NCBI GenBank assembly: GCA_035296965.1
Contig: DATGZX010000291.1
Span: 1-48,446 of the forward strand
Reading direction: 5' to 3'
Source: DATGZX01 sp035296965
GTDB lineage: Bacteria; Planctomycetota; Planctomycetia; Gemmatales; Gemmataceae
Length of the DNA: 48,446 bases
Shown: one piece after another, positions 1-8,611 of the stretch
How the letters are laid out: every line of letters starts with the position of its first letter
Numbering within the stretch: the first letter of the stretch is position 1
Position numbers and translations under genes: made by a program
Notes under the pieces: model-generated
What the model was told of the DNA's origin: nothing
Seen by the model: only the letters and a program-made list of their open reading frames with translations
Databases searched by the model: none

Positions 1-20
1 CTCTTCGCGACAGACTACCT

Positions 21-773
21 ATGATCATCAAGATCCGAGAGGAGAATCTGCCATTGGTTCGCTCCAATGTTGCGGACCGTGCGAAAGACAGGGATGGCTC
101 GTCCTCGCACGGCCTGGCTCTCCACCTGCGATTTCTTGGCAGCGCAGACTATGTTCTCCACGCGGATGTCAACACATTCAAAGCCCATTTGACCGAGGCA
201 GCGACAATTATTTTGGGCCTCCTTAAGCGATATGATCGCGGAGAATCGATCGACGCCTCGCTCGTAACAATGCTGACTTACAAGGATTTATTCGACGCGC
301 TGGCGGCGGGCGACATGGAACTCGCGCGTTCGCTCGCCCAACATATGGGTGGGCGGGATGAACTGGAAAAGAAGCACGATCATCCTTTCGACCGCGCTTT
401 GGGTTACACGTTGCGGGCATTCGTCTTAAACCAACCACAGGAAATGACCAAGTGCGCTGCTGATTTCTCCATTATCTGCAAGGAAGCCGACAATGCTGAC
501 TTCCAGGGATATGCCCACGTCTTCAACGCCATCTTGACGAAGAACGTTGCGATGGCCAACGAAGGACTGCAGCAGATCCTGCAAGGACACAAGCATCAGT
601 CAAAGCGGGGCGGCGTTTTCAAGGATACCGTGGACGAGATCCTGTGTGTTTGGGGTGTGGGTATTGCAAACCTGGCGCGCTCCGATGACCTTTTTGTGCA
701 GGGTCTGCCGCCTCTGATCCCGCCCGATTTGCTCATCCCTTCGTTGCCGTCTGGCAGTATTGGCGCTCGGTAG
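21..773 (+). CDS. Imm49-like immunity protein
   Basis: A 250-residue, mostly helical soluble protein without signal peptide or membrane segment. Its layout resembles the Imm49 immunity family of polymorphic toxin systems: a helical core (about 80-200) and a closing segment with CVWGVGIANLARSDDL followed by IPPDLLIP, which matches the usual Imm49 ending. Such proteins neutralise a cognate toxin in the cytoplasm. The frame stays open to the left edge of the window, and no good ribosome site precedes the ATG at 21, so the true start may lie outside. A nuclease-toxin-like gene begins 500 bases downstream on the same strand, which fits a toxin-immunity locus, though the cognate toxin could also lie upstream. 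Coding status is fairly sure; the family call is from memory. Confidence 0.6.
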   Translation: MIIKIREENLPLVRSNVADRAKDRDGSSSHGLALHLRFLGSADYVLHADVNTFKAHLTEAATIILGLLKRYDRGESIDASLVTMLTYKDLFDALAAGDMELARSLAQHMGGRDELEKKHDHPFDRALGYTLRAFVLNQPQEMTKCAADFSIICKEADNADFQGYAHVFNAILTKNVAMANEGLQQILQGHKHQSKRGGVFKDTVDEILCVWGVGIANLARSDDLFVQGLPPLIPPDLLIPSLPSGSIGAR

Positions 774-783
774 CACGGCGTAG

Positions 784-1074
784 CAGTTTCCAAGCTGCCG
801 CTTCCAGCGCGGATATGCCGTACGTTTCCCCTCAAGGTCTAATGCCGGCACCATCGCTGACATCCCGCGCGGCATGCAATACGTGCAACCGCCGGGAGCC
901 GGCAACGCCTCGGGATTCATCGACATTCTGCATGCGACGCTGCGTGGCGCCGGCTGCCGCTGGAACGGTCCCGAGTGGCGGGCCATCGGCGTCGGCGCTA
1001 ACCTGGATCTCGTGCCCGCGAAGCCAACGGCTGATTCTTATTCTGGTCGAGACAGCAGCTGGCCTTTCCCTTGA
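784..1074 (+). pseudogene. Possible phage portal protein remnant
   Basis: An open stretch after the stop at 781-783 encodes about 96 residues including TIADIPRGMQYVQPPG, GFIDILHATLRGAG and CRWNGPEW. The order (hydrophobic segment, YV.PPG, FI.IL...LR, RWN.PEW) resembles the central part of phage portal proteins common in planctomycete genomes, where PEW/PEY is followed by a SGDASN-like motif. Here that motif is replaced by AIGVGANL, and the frame then stops at 1074. There is no N-terminal half and no neighbouring phage gene, so if real this is a dead fragment. Bases 1075-1272 show nothing convincing. Chance resemblance is the main alternative. Confidence 0.3.
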
Positions 1075-1272
1075 TGCCGGCGGATGAATCCGCATACCTT
1101 TCTGCACCTGAACCAACTCCAGAAGCCTCCCGTTTATCCCATTGCAGACGTGAATCCTACCTAGCAGCTCCTTTTTTTCGCGACCATTCGGCCTACGCAT
1201 CTTGCGAAAGGCTGCGCCGCTTTCGTGCAATAGGACTGCAGGTCAAGAAGACCCAGTCAAGGACGCATTCGC

Positions 1273-2722
1273 ATGGACGCAAATCCCAACGGCCACGCCA
1301 ACAAGCTCCGCAGCCGCAAAAGAAGCCGCATTCGTGCAGCCAGATTCTTCGTGGCCGCCCGCGCCTGGAAAAAGCTACTTGCCAAGGAAAAGCTTTGGCA
1401 ACCGGTCGAGCCGGTCCAACGACCGGCTGCGTTTGCCGCCACACTTGGGAACGACGCTCCAAGCCGGCCCGAACCAGCTCCTCCACCCCAGGTCACATGC
1501 GACTGGCTCTGGGTGTCGACATTTTGGGAGCCGGTCGGTGTCGATCCCGCCAAGGAGTGGATGCTGCCCGGCCCAGGATTGGCGGCCGGTAAAACAGGCG
1601 TCATAACGCGGGGGCTGGAAAAGGAAGGCGGGGCGCTGCATGCGCGGATCACGCAGCCGCCGCCACGCGAGCGGCAGCAAGGTGCAGCAGGCTTCCTGAG
1701 GGGATGCCTGGCTGGCTTGAGCGATTTCACTCAAGGCAATCTGGATCTACTCCCAGAGCTGCCGTTGCTGGGCGCGCATCCCAGGCGAATTGGCGTCAAC
1801 CTCGAGCAGTTAGCGGAGCACCTTCATGAATTCCTGCAGGAGCACGATCGCGATGTGCTTCAGAAGTTCGATGACGATCTCTGTCAGCTAGCGCTCCCGG
1901 CCTACTTCTACGCTCTCAGCGCGTGGGAGAAAGGCCGGGTGACCACGCGTGTGGTCTTGAAGTATGCCCGCCTGCTCAGATGGGCCAGGACCACGACCAA
2001 CGTGCTCGGCAGGCTGGGCAAAGCGACCCCCTTCAAAATCAGATCCCTGGGGCGCGCCATTGCCCTACGGGCCAGGAAGAGGAAGTTACCCACAAAAAGC
2101 CACCGCTGCGGTGATAGCAGAGGCTGGCAAGGACCCGGTCGCTCCAGCGCTCGCCGCCAATGTGCCAGACGCTGCCGGCAACAAAGCCGGCGCCGGCGCC
2201 CACACGCAAGGCGCCACGGGCAGCGGGGAGAATGCAAATGCAGCAGCTCCTGGTGAACCACCATGGACCGCGCCCAAGGGCTGGCAGGGTCCCGGCAGGA
2301 AAAAAGGCAGCTGGTTGGGAGTGCGCGGCAATTCGGGATGGCTCGATCATCGACCCGAGGTCCAGCGCATCACCCAGGGCGAGCCCATCCCGTTCATCAG
2401 AGGGAGGATCGTTTTTGACAAGTGGAAGCGAGCCGAGTTCAATGTGCCCGGCGTGAAAGGTGGGCGTGCGAACCAGGGCACCGAGATGAAAATGATCTAC
2501 AAGGCAATCTTCGAGAGGGAGAAGTTGGGCGCGCCCGGCGAGGAGTTCACCTGGCGAAAGCACAGGGAGCTTGTCAGCAAATGGCTTCGAGAAGAGCCAG
2601 ATGGATTTGGCGGGAAGGGATTGAAACCCCATCACGCCGGCGGAGACGTCATTCAATACACTCCCGCGGTTCTCCACCAGATCCAGCACACGGACGTGCA
2701 GGCGTTTGTGCCGCTGATGTGA
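1273..2722 (+). pseudogene. Frameshifted toxin with C-terminal LHH/HNH-type nuclease
   Basis: Two frames form one protein of about 482 residues if one base is removed from the A5 run at 2094-2098. The first frame (from ATG 1273) contains a helical stretch with LEQLAEHLHEFLQEHD and DDDLCQLALP. After the shift the second frame reads ATAAVIAEAGKDP, then a Gly/Pro/Ala-rich linker with GWQGPGRKKGSW, and ends in a nuclease-like domain with KPHHAGGDVIQYTPAVLH and QHTDV. The pattern HH...Q..P..LH....H is that of LHH/WHH toxin nucleases of the HNH/EndoVII superfamily, which cut nucleic acid at the C-terminus of polymorphic toxins. The start is uncertain because upstream frames are also open. It follows an Imm49-like gene. 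The shift may be a true mutation, phase variation or a sequencing error. Confidence 0.55.
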
Positions 2723-2893
2723 TGCCTGTTTTGAAAAAGGAGTCTGACCCCTTGAGTTCTGCCCGAGAGAAAGCTTGGAGGGAGACTGCCGGACGAGTGC
2801 CGAGCAGCCGGCGACAACCACGCCGGCAAGTCTCGCAAACGCAGGAGGTTAGTGCAATCCGCCGATCCACTGGGTTCCCAATGGGTCAAGGAG

Positions 2894-3232
2894 TCAAAGC
2901 ACGTGAAGGTCATCTAATTCGATGCTCGGCGCGCCCGGACCCACAGCAATTGTCAGTTCGAGCGTCAGATCGGAGCGCCCTTCTTCTGTCCATAGCGGCG
3001 CTCGCACCGACCATGTTGGCACGGCCGCGCCCTTCACCTGTACCGCATCGAGGTTTTGGTAGGCATCGTTCGGAGGTGACACGAGCTTCCGCCCGTACTC
3101 ACGAATCACGGTGCGCAGGTCGTCGCTCGTCAAGCGTGACTTAACGAATTGTCCGACAAGCGACTCGTAATCTCCGCGAGCAAGCTGGTCCACCATCTCC
3201 CGTGCAGTTGATCTTAGTAGGTCGAGTGACAT
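2894..3232 (-). CDS. Small DUF7668-like protein
   Basis: A 112-residue soluble protein. The start at 3232 (MSLDLLRS) is chosen because AAGGAGGG sits six bases upstream; the longer frame to 3280 would bury that site. The N-terminal half is helical (LRSTAREMVDQLARGDYESL), and the C-terminal half is beta-rich with VPTWSVRAPLWTEEGRSDLT, a phrase I associate with the DUF7668 family of uncharacterised proteins often found in accessory or toxin-rich regions. No catalytic residues can be named. It is convergent with the nuclease-toxin gene and lies next to a structured repeat. Function unknown. Confidence 0.7.
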   Translation of the reverse strand: MSLDLLRSTAREMVDQLARGDYESLVGQFVKSRLTSDDLRTVIREYGRKLVSPPNDAYQNLDAVQVKGAAVPTWSVRAPLWTEEGRSDLTLELTIAVGPGAPSIELDDLHVL

Positions 3233-3282
3233 GATTCCCTCCTTAACGCTTGCCTGGGATACGAGTGGGCGTGTTCTCATTG

Positions 3283-3468
3283 ACGCCGGGTGCCATGTTT
3301 TGCGGCCATTCAGACGTTATCGGTGGAAAAGGCAGTCATGAGGCCGCGAAAACATGCCGAGCGGCCGGCAACATGACCTCCGACGTTGGGGCACGACATG
3401 CTTAGGGGCCTTCGAGGGTGGAAGCTCTCAGTCAATTTCACCGGGCCCGTAAGCATGGCACCCGGCGT
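3283..3468. repeat. Multi-hairpin structured repeat, copy 1
   Basis: The ends are a perfect 15-base inverted repeat: ACGCCGGGTGCCATG (3283-3297) and its complement (3454-3468). Inside are further stems: CATGTTTT-GCGGCC with GGCCGCGAAAACATG (3294-3356), and CATGCTTAGGGGCC (3397-3410) with GGGCCCGTAAGCATG (3443-3457). A second copy in the same orientation lies at 5031-5210. The two copies flank the ECF sigma-factor gene. There is no coding capacity. It looks like a MITE or a structured RNA/DNA element. Confidence 0.8.
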
Positions 3469-3529
3469 TTTGTTTGGCGGCTTCCGGGGTGAAGCCCTGG
3501 TAAGTCCGTCCGGGTTTCGCTGCGTCCTC

Positions 3530-4945
3530 CTACTTTCGCTCGTTTCCTGGATGGGCATCGCTCTCTGATCCTTCGCGCCCCTTCTGGTTCCGTCCTGCTG
3601 GTTGTTTTGGGGGACGCTTCAGAACCAGCAAGGTGCGGTCCGACTCGGGGGTTGCCTTGAATTCTGCGGGCCGGTTCCGGTCGCCTTCATCAGACAGGCA
3701 CAGTTTTAGAGTGTCTCCCTCAAACGCGTAGATTCCTCTGAGCCTCATGGGGCGGTCGCTTCCCCTCGACCCGCCCTTGAATTCCAGGTCGATGTGGTGC
3801 GGTGTCTGCGCTGGGTCGAGCAAGAATCTGGCGGAAATGTTGAACAGGGGGAGCAAGCCTTGCGCGGTGGGCACTCGGATGTTTGAGATGCGGAGCTCGT
3901 CCCCGGCGAAAGTCATCCGGGAGTCCCGGTAGGTGATCATGAGGTCCTGTCCGCGAGACGCTACCGAGTAGAAGACCCACTCCCCTAAAAGCCTGGCGCG
4001 ATCTGCCGCGCGCTGGTCTGTCGCCGCTGGTTTCGCCGCGTCATCCTTCTTTGGCTCGTTTCCTGGATGGGCGTTGCGTGTCTGCGCGACAAGGCCGGCA
4101 CCCGCGCTGACGAGCCCGAGTGCCAGGAAGAGAACAATCGCCTGCGTCACTTTCGTTGCCCACATGGTTTTGATTACCCCTTCAGATAAAGCCACGACCC
4201 GGGCCGAAGCCACCGTGGCCGCAGAACTTCCCACCCCAACCCGCGTTGCCGCTTTGACGGTAGACGCAATGAGTGCCATTGGGATTTCAGCCCTGGCTCC
4301 GCTCTGGAGAAGCAGCAACGGCCCGAGAGCAACCGGAAACGCGATCCCCCGACGTGCCAACCGGGTTCTCAGCAATTCGCGGCCGCGTTCGAGGCGCCGG
4401 CCGAGGGTGGCGAGCGACCAGCCGAGTTCAGCGGCCGCCTCGTCACGGGTTTTCCCCTCCAGGTAGCAGAGGAGCAGCGGACCCTGGTATTGCTTTGGCA
4501 AGTGGAAGAGTTCCTCGTCAAGCGCGATAAGGAGTTCGCGTAGCGTGATTTCAGCCAGGGCGTCGGCTTGGGCGCGGGCTGGGACCTGCGCTTCGCGAGC
4601 GTGCCGCTTGGCTGCATCGACCTTCGCGTGCGCGGCCGTCCGGTACGCCACCCCGTAGAGCCAGCTTCGCAAGGAGCCGCTACGCCGGAGCGACGCGGCC
4701 TTGCGGACCAGGACAAGAAACGTGGCCTGGAAGGCGTCTTCAACATCTTCAGGCTGTGACAGAACGCGCCGACACACCCGGAGGACCGTCTGACCACACC
4801 GGCCCACCAGGGCTTGGAACGCGGCTTCGCTGCGATCACAAACGTAGCGGTCCAGCAGCTGTTGGTCCGAGAGTTGCTTGTTCTCGGTCTGCGCAGACAG
4901 TCGGCACAGGTGCTCGACGATCACGCCCAGATGCCTGCTCGCCAT
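3530..4945 (-). CDS. ECF sigma factor fused to TIGR03067-type domain
   Basis: A 471-residue planctomycete-type ECF sigma factor. Region 2 (about 40-107) includes DVEDAFQATFLVLVRKA and LRSWLYGVAYRTA. Region 4 (about 135-190) includes LPKQYQGPLLLCYLEGKTRDEAA and a helix-turn-helix. A membrane segment at about 266-287 (AIVLFLALGLVSAGAGLVA) and a charged linker lead to a C-terminal domain (about 315-455) with LLGEWVFYSVASRGQ, LDPAQTPHHIDLEF and RGIYAFEGDTLKLCL, matching TIGR03067. The layout implies an inner-membrane-tethered sigma factor with an external sensor or self-inhibitory domain, so no separate anti-sigma factor is needed (inference). The tail AHPGNERK duplicates the linker AHPGNEPK (see findings). 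It lies between two direct structured repeats. Confidence 0.9.
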   Translation of the reverse strand: MASRHLGVIVEHLCRLSAQTENKQLSDQQLLDRYVCDRSEAAFQALVGRCGQTVLRVCRRVLSQPEDVEDAFQATFLVLVRKAASLRRSGSLRSWLYGVAYRTAAHAKVDAAKRHAREAQVPARAQADALAEITLRELLIALDEELFHLPKQYQGPLLLCYLEGKTRDEAAAELGWSLATLGRRLERGRELLRTRLARRGIAFPVALGPLLLLQSGARAEIPMALIASTVKAATRVGVGSSAATVASARVVALSEGVIKTMWATKVTQAIVLFLALGLVSAGAGLVAQTRNAHPGNEPKKDDAAKPAATDQRAADRARLLGEWVFYSVASRGQDLMITYRDSRMTFAGDELRISNIRVPTAQGLLPLFNISARFLLDPAQTPHHIDLEFKGGSRGSDRPMRLRGIYAFEGDTLKLCLSDEGDRNRPAEFKATPESDRTLLVLKRPPKQPAGRNQKGREGSESDAHPGNERK

Positions 4946-5030
4946 GCGGTATGCCCTGAAACCGGTTGTTCGTGTCTACCAATAATACTGCCACGGGGAG
5001 GGAAAACTCGCTCAACTTTTTGTGAAGCGG

Positions 5031-5210
5031 CCCCGGATGCCATGTTTTCGCGGCTATTCAGGGTTGATCAATGGCAAAGCAAGCCTTGAGGCCGCGAAAA
5101 CATGTCGAGCAGCCGGTGACATGACCTCCGACGTTGCGGCACGACATGCTTACGGGCCTTCCAGGGTGGAAGGTCTCTGTCAGTTGCCCGTGGCCCGTAA
5201 GCACCCGGCG
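5031..5210. repeat. Multi-hairpin structured repeat, copy 2
   Basis: A second copy of the repeat at 3283-3468, same orientation. The first stem is perfect: CATGTTTTCGCGGC (5041-5054) with GCCGCGAAAACATG (5091-5104). The last stem pairs GCTTACGGGCC (5148-5158) with GGCCCGTAAGC (5192-5202). The interior segment GACATGACCTCCGACGTTG is shared with copy 1 almost base for base. The outer ends are degenerate (CCCCGGATGC against GCACCCGGCG). It lies about 75 bases beyond the end of the membrane-fusion protein gene. Confidence 0.8.
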
Positions 5211-5283
5211 CCTACCCGGCGGCTTACGCCGCTCGGCTTGCTGTGCATGGCCCTGAAATGGTTCTTCGCGTTTGCTGGCTGAT

Positions 5284-6204
5284 TTAGCGTTCCCCAACGA
5301 CGAAACTTACATCCGCCGTCATGTACGGCAGCAGCTTGCCTGTCGAGTTGTCGACGCTGACGGTAACCGTGTAAGTCACCACATTCTGGGTCATGGTCGC
5401 ATTGAGGCGGACCTTTTCGACCTTGCCCTGGAATCGGTCCTTGGGGAAAGCCTCTACTGTGAAATTGGCTGTCTGGCCGGGGTGGATGCGTGCGATATCC
5501 GCCTCTTTCACGGATGCCCATACCTGCAGTTTCTTGAGGTCCTTGGCGATGAGGAACATGGCCGGGGAGTCGAGCCTACCGCTCAGGGTCTCGCCGACGT
5601 TGACGCGGCGATCGATGATCGTGCCGGCGATCGGCGAGCGGATCGTGCGCTGGTCGAGATTGACCTGGGCTTCTTGTAGCCCCGCGCGCGCCTGTTCCAG
5701 GGCGGCCTTGCGTAGATCCAGCTTGGCCTGCGCCAGGTCGTAGTTGTCGCGAAGCTTGTCGCGTTCCTCCACGGAAAGCGCTTTGACATCGGCCTGCATT
5801 TTGGCATGCTCGGCCTGACGCAGGTTGATCTCTGCCACCTTCAACTCGGCTTCGGCGCGGCGAACGGTTGCCTGGGCCTGATGGACACGCGCCTCGCAAA
5901 TTGTGGAGTCGAGCCGGGCCAGGAGCGTCCCCTTCGCCACTTCACTGCCGTAGTCGATGATGACCTTCGGATCGCGCGGGTCTGGGCCGAACGCCACGAT
6001 CTGGCCGGCGACCTGCGCGCCGACTTCAACGACCTCCTCGGGCTCAAGCGTTCCGGTTGCGTGAACCGTCTCCTGCTTGGGGCTGCGTTTCGCGGCCTTC
6101 TTGCCGAAGGTGGTTTTAGGCGTGGCGTCGTTCCCGTCGTTAGCCAGGGCGTACGTGGCAGAGAGCGCTACCGTGATCACGATGAAGCATGCAAGTCTTT
6201 TCAT
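5284..6204 (-). CDS. HlyD/MacA-type membrane fusion protein, short C-terminus
   Basis: A periplasmic adaptor of ABC/RND-type export systems, 306 residues. The start at 6204 (MKRLACF) is favoured by GAGG upstream and by the signal peptide it creates (ending near ATYALA). In order: signal peptide; first half of the biotinyl-lipoyl domain (GTLEPEEVVEVGAQVAGQI); long alpha-hairpin with heptads (about 90-185); second lipoyl half (IRSPIAGTIIDRRVNVGET); beta-barrel domain (LQVWASVKEADIARIHPGQ). The protein stops at TADVSFVVGER. Relatives normally continue through a membrane-proximal domain (VPNAALRF-like), so the C-terminus appears cut. No permease or ATPase lies nearby, so it is an orphan and may not be functional. 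A structured repeat lies just beyond the stop. Confidence 0.85.
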   Translation of the reverse strand: MKRLACFIVITVALSATYALANDGNDATPKTTFGKKAAKRSPKQETVHATGTLEPEEVVEVGAQVAGQIVAFGPDPRDPKVIIDYGSEVAKGTLLARLDSTICEARVHQAQATVRRAEAELKVAEINLRQAEHAKMQADVKALSVEERDKLRDNYDLAQAKLDLRKAALEQARAGLQEAQVNLDQRTIRSPIAGTIIDRRVNVGETLSGRLDSPAMFLIAKDLKKLQVWASVKEADIARIHPGQTANFTVEAFPKDRFQGKVEKVRLNATMTQNVVTYTVTVSVDNSTGKLLPYMTADVSFVVGER

Positions 6205-6281
6205 GATAACCTCAGGGCTAATGTAGCTACGCATCTTTGGATACGCGCCAGTGCCTACGCTGAAAGCGTTGAACAACTTAG

Positions 6282-6502
6282 CCCTGGGTCGCGGCAGCGC
6301 ACCCAGGGTAGTAGTACCCGGTCATGATCAACAACCCCGCAGGGGTTGCACAGGACGAGGGCCGCTTGTGCAACCCCTGCGGGGTAGCTGATCGGGGGAC
6401 CCGCCGGTTCCCCTGGGTGCGCTGCCGCGACCCAGGGCTATGTTGTGCAACTGCTTCGCAGTAGGAATCCAGTCCCCCTGGGTGCGCTGCCGCGACCCAG
6501 GG
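6282..6502. repeat. Cluster of three 27-base palindromes
   Basis: The same 27-base imperfect palindrome (core CCCTGGGT...ACCCAGGG) occurs at 6282-6308 in one orientation and at 6411-6437 and 6476-6502 in the other. Between the first two lies another stem: AACCCCGCAGGGGTTGCACA (6333-6352) and its complement (6367-6385). So 6282-6437 can fold as one large hairpin with secondary stems. The flanks of copies 2 and 3 also match (TTGTGCAACTG.TTCGC). The cluster resembles REP elements and sits between the MFP gene (start 6204) and the rho leader. It has no convincing open frame. Confidence 0.85.
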
Positions 6503-7075
6503 ATAAGTTGTGCAACTGGTTCGCGCTAGGAATCCAGAAGATAGCACCATTATGATCGCGTGACCTCGCGGATCAAGGATTATTCCAGGAGTGGTCCCGG
6601 CTTGCGAACGAAATCTTGGATCAGCGGCAGAACCGATCGACGGACGAGAGGCCCGGCAAGTGGGAGCCGTCCATGCCGGGAGTGCAAAATGGCATCCTGG
6701 GCAAATTCCCAAAAAATACGGCTGGCAACAGATTTCGTTCGTGATACAATAGCTAACAAGGCTGCTTCAGATTTAGCGACGTGGCCGTTTGTTGACTTCA
6801 CTTTTTCGCGCGCTCCTATGGCGCGTCTTGCTTCCCTGAGGAAGTCAATCTTTCAGTAATGCGATCCCGACTCGTGTGCCCATGGGTCGCTCGCGGCAAT
6901 TCTCGGATTGCGTGCGAATTGCCGGCGCCAGGAGATTGACACAGATTCCGACAGGCGGCGGCGCGGCTCCGAGCGGTCTAAAGTGCCGCAAGTCACATTT
7001 ATCCAGCAAGTTCGGAAAAACTGGCAGGATTGGTTTCAAGGGTGCATCACCACAAACTTCTGCGGAGGAATGATC
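6503..7075 (+). other. Long leader region upstream of rho
   Basis: About 570 bases without a believable gene. Frames in it lack ribosome sites and family resemblance. One promoter-like pair is TGGCAA (6723-6728) and TACAAT (6745-6750) with a 16-base spacer, which would give an mRNA leader of about 320 bases. Rho genes often carry long leaders used for autogenous termination, so a regulatory leader is plausible. I see no defined hairpin switch. Confidence 0.35.
6723..6750 (+). promoter_or_regulatory. Candidate rho promoter
   Basis: TGGCAA (6723-6728), 16-base spacer, TACAAT (6745-6750). The -10 is good and the -35 weak. Position alone suggests it serves rho. Confidence 0.25.
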
Positions 7076-8443
<1,368 letters not shown>

Positions 8444-8473
8444 GCAATACGATAATACGAGCGGCAGCGATTG

Positions 8474-8511
8474 ATCTCCCCTCGCCCCGGTACTCCGGGG
8501 AGAGGGGAGAT
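8474..8511. repeat. CTCCCC palindrome after rho
   Basis: A 38-base inverted repeat, ATCTCCCCTC...GAGGGGAGAT, with a CCCCGG/CCGGGG inner stem and TACT loop. It could act as a terminator for rho, but only TATTA follows rather than a T run. A close relative with matching flanks (CGGCAGC before, GATTATT.CCTGCC after) lies at 27998-28032, so it is a dispersed element. Confidence 0.7.
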
Positions 8512-8611
8512 TATTACCTGCCCCTTGCCCAACAATACATTTAACCCAAGGGGAGCATGCAGCAAGACTGCTCGCTCCCATGACTTTCCTTGAGCCGAGG
8601 GGGAACCTGCC

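Noticed and set aside
2731..2755. AAAAAGGAGTCTGACCCC, similar to half of a common REP motif
   Set aside because: No complementary arm nearby and no second copy in the window.
6560..6859. A 99-codon frame in the rho leader
   Set aside because: No ribosome site, no coherent fold or family, and it overlaps the promoter candidate.
6908..7075. N-terminal extension of Rho
   Set aside because: The residues are unlike Rho, and GGAGG at 7064-7068 marks the ATG at 7076.
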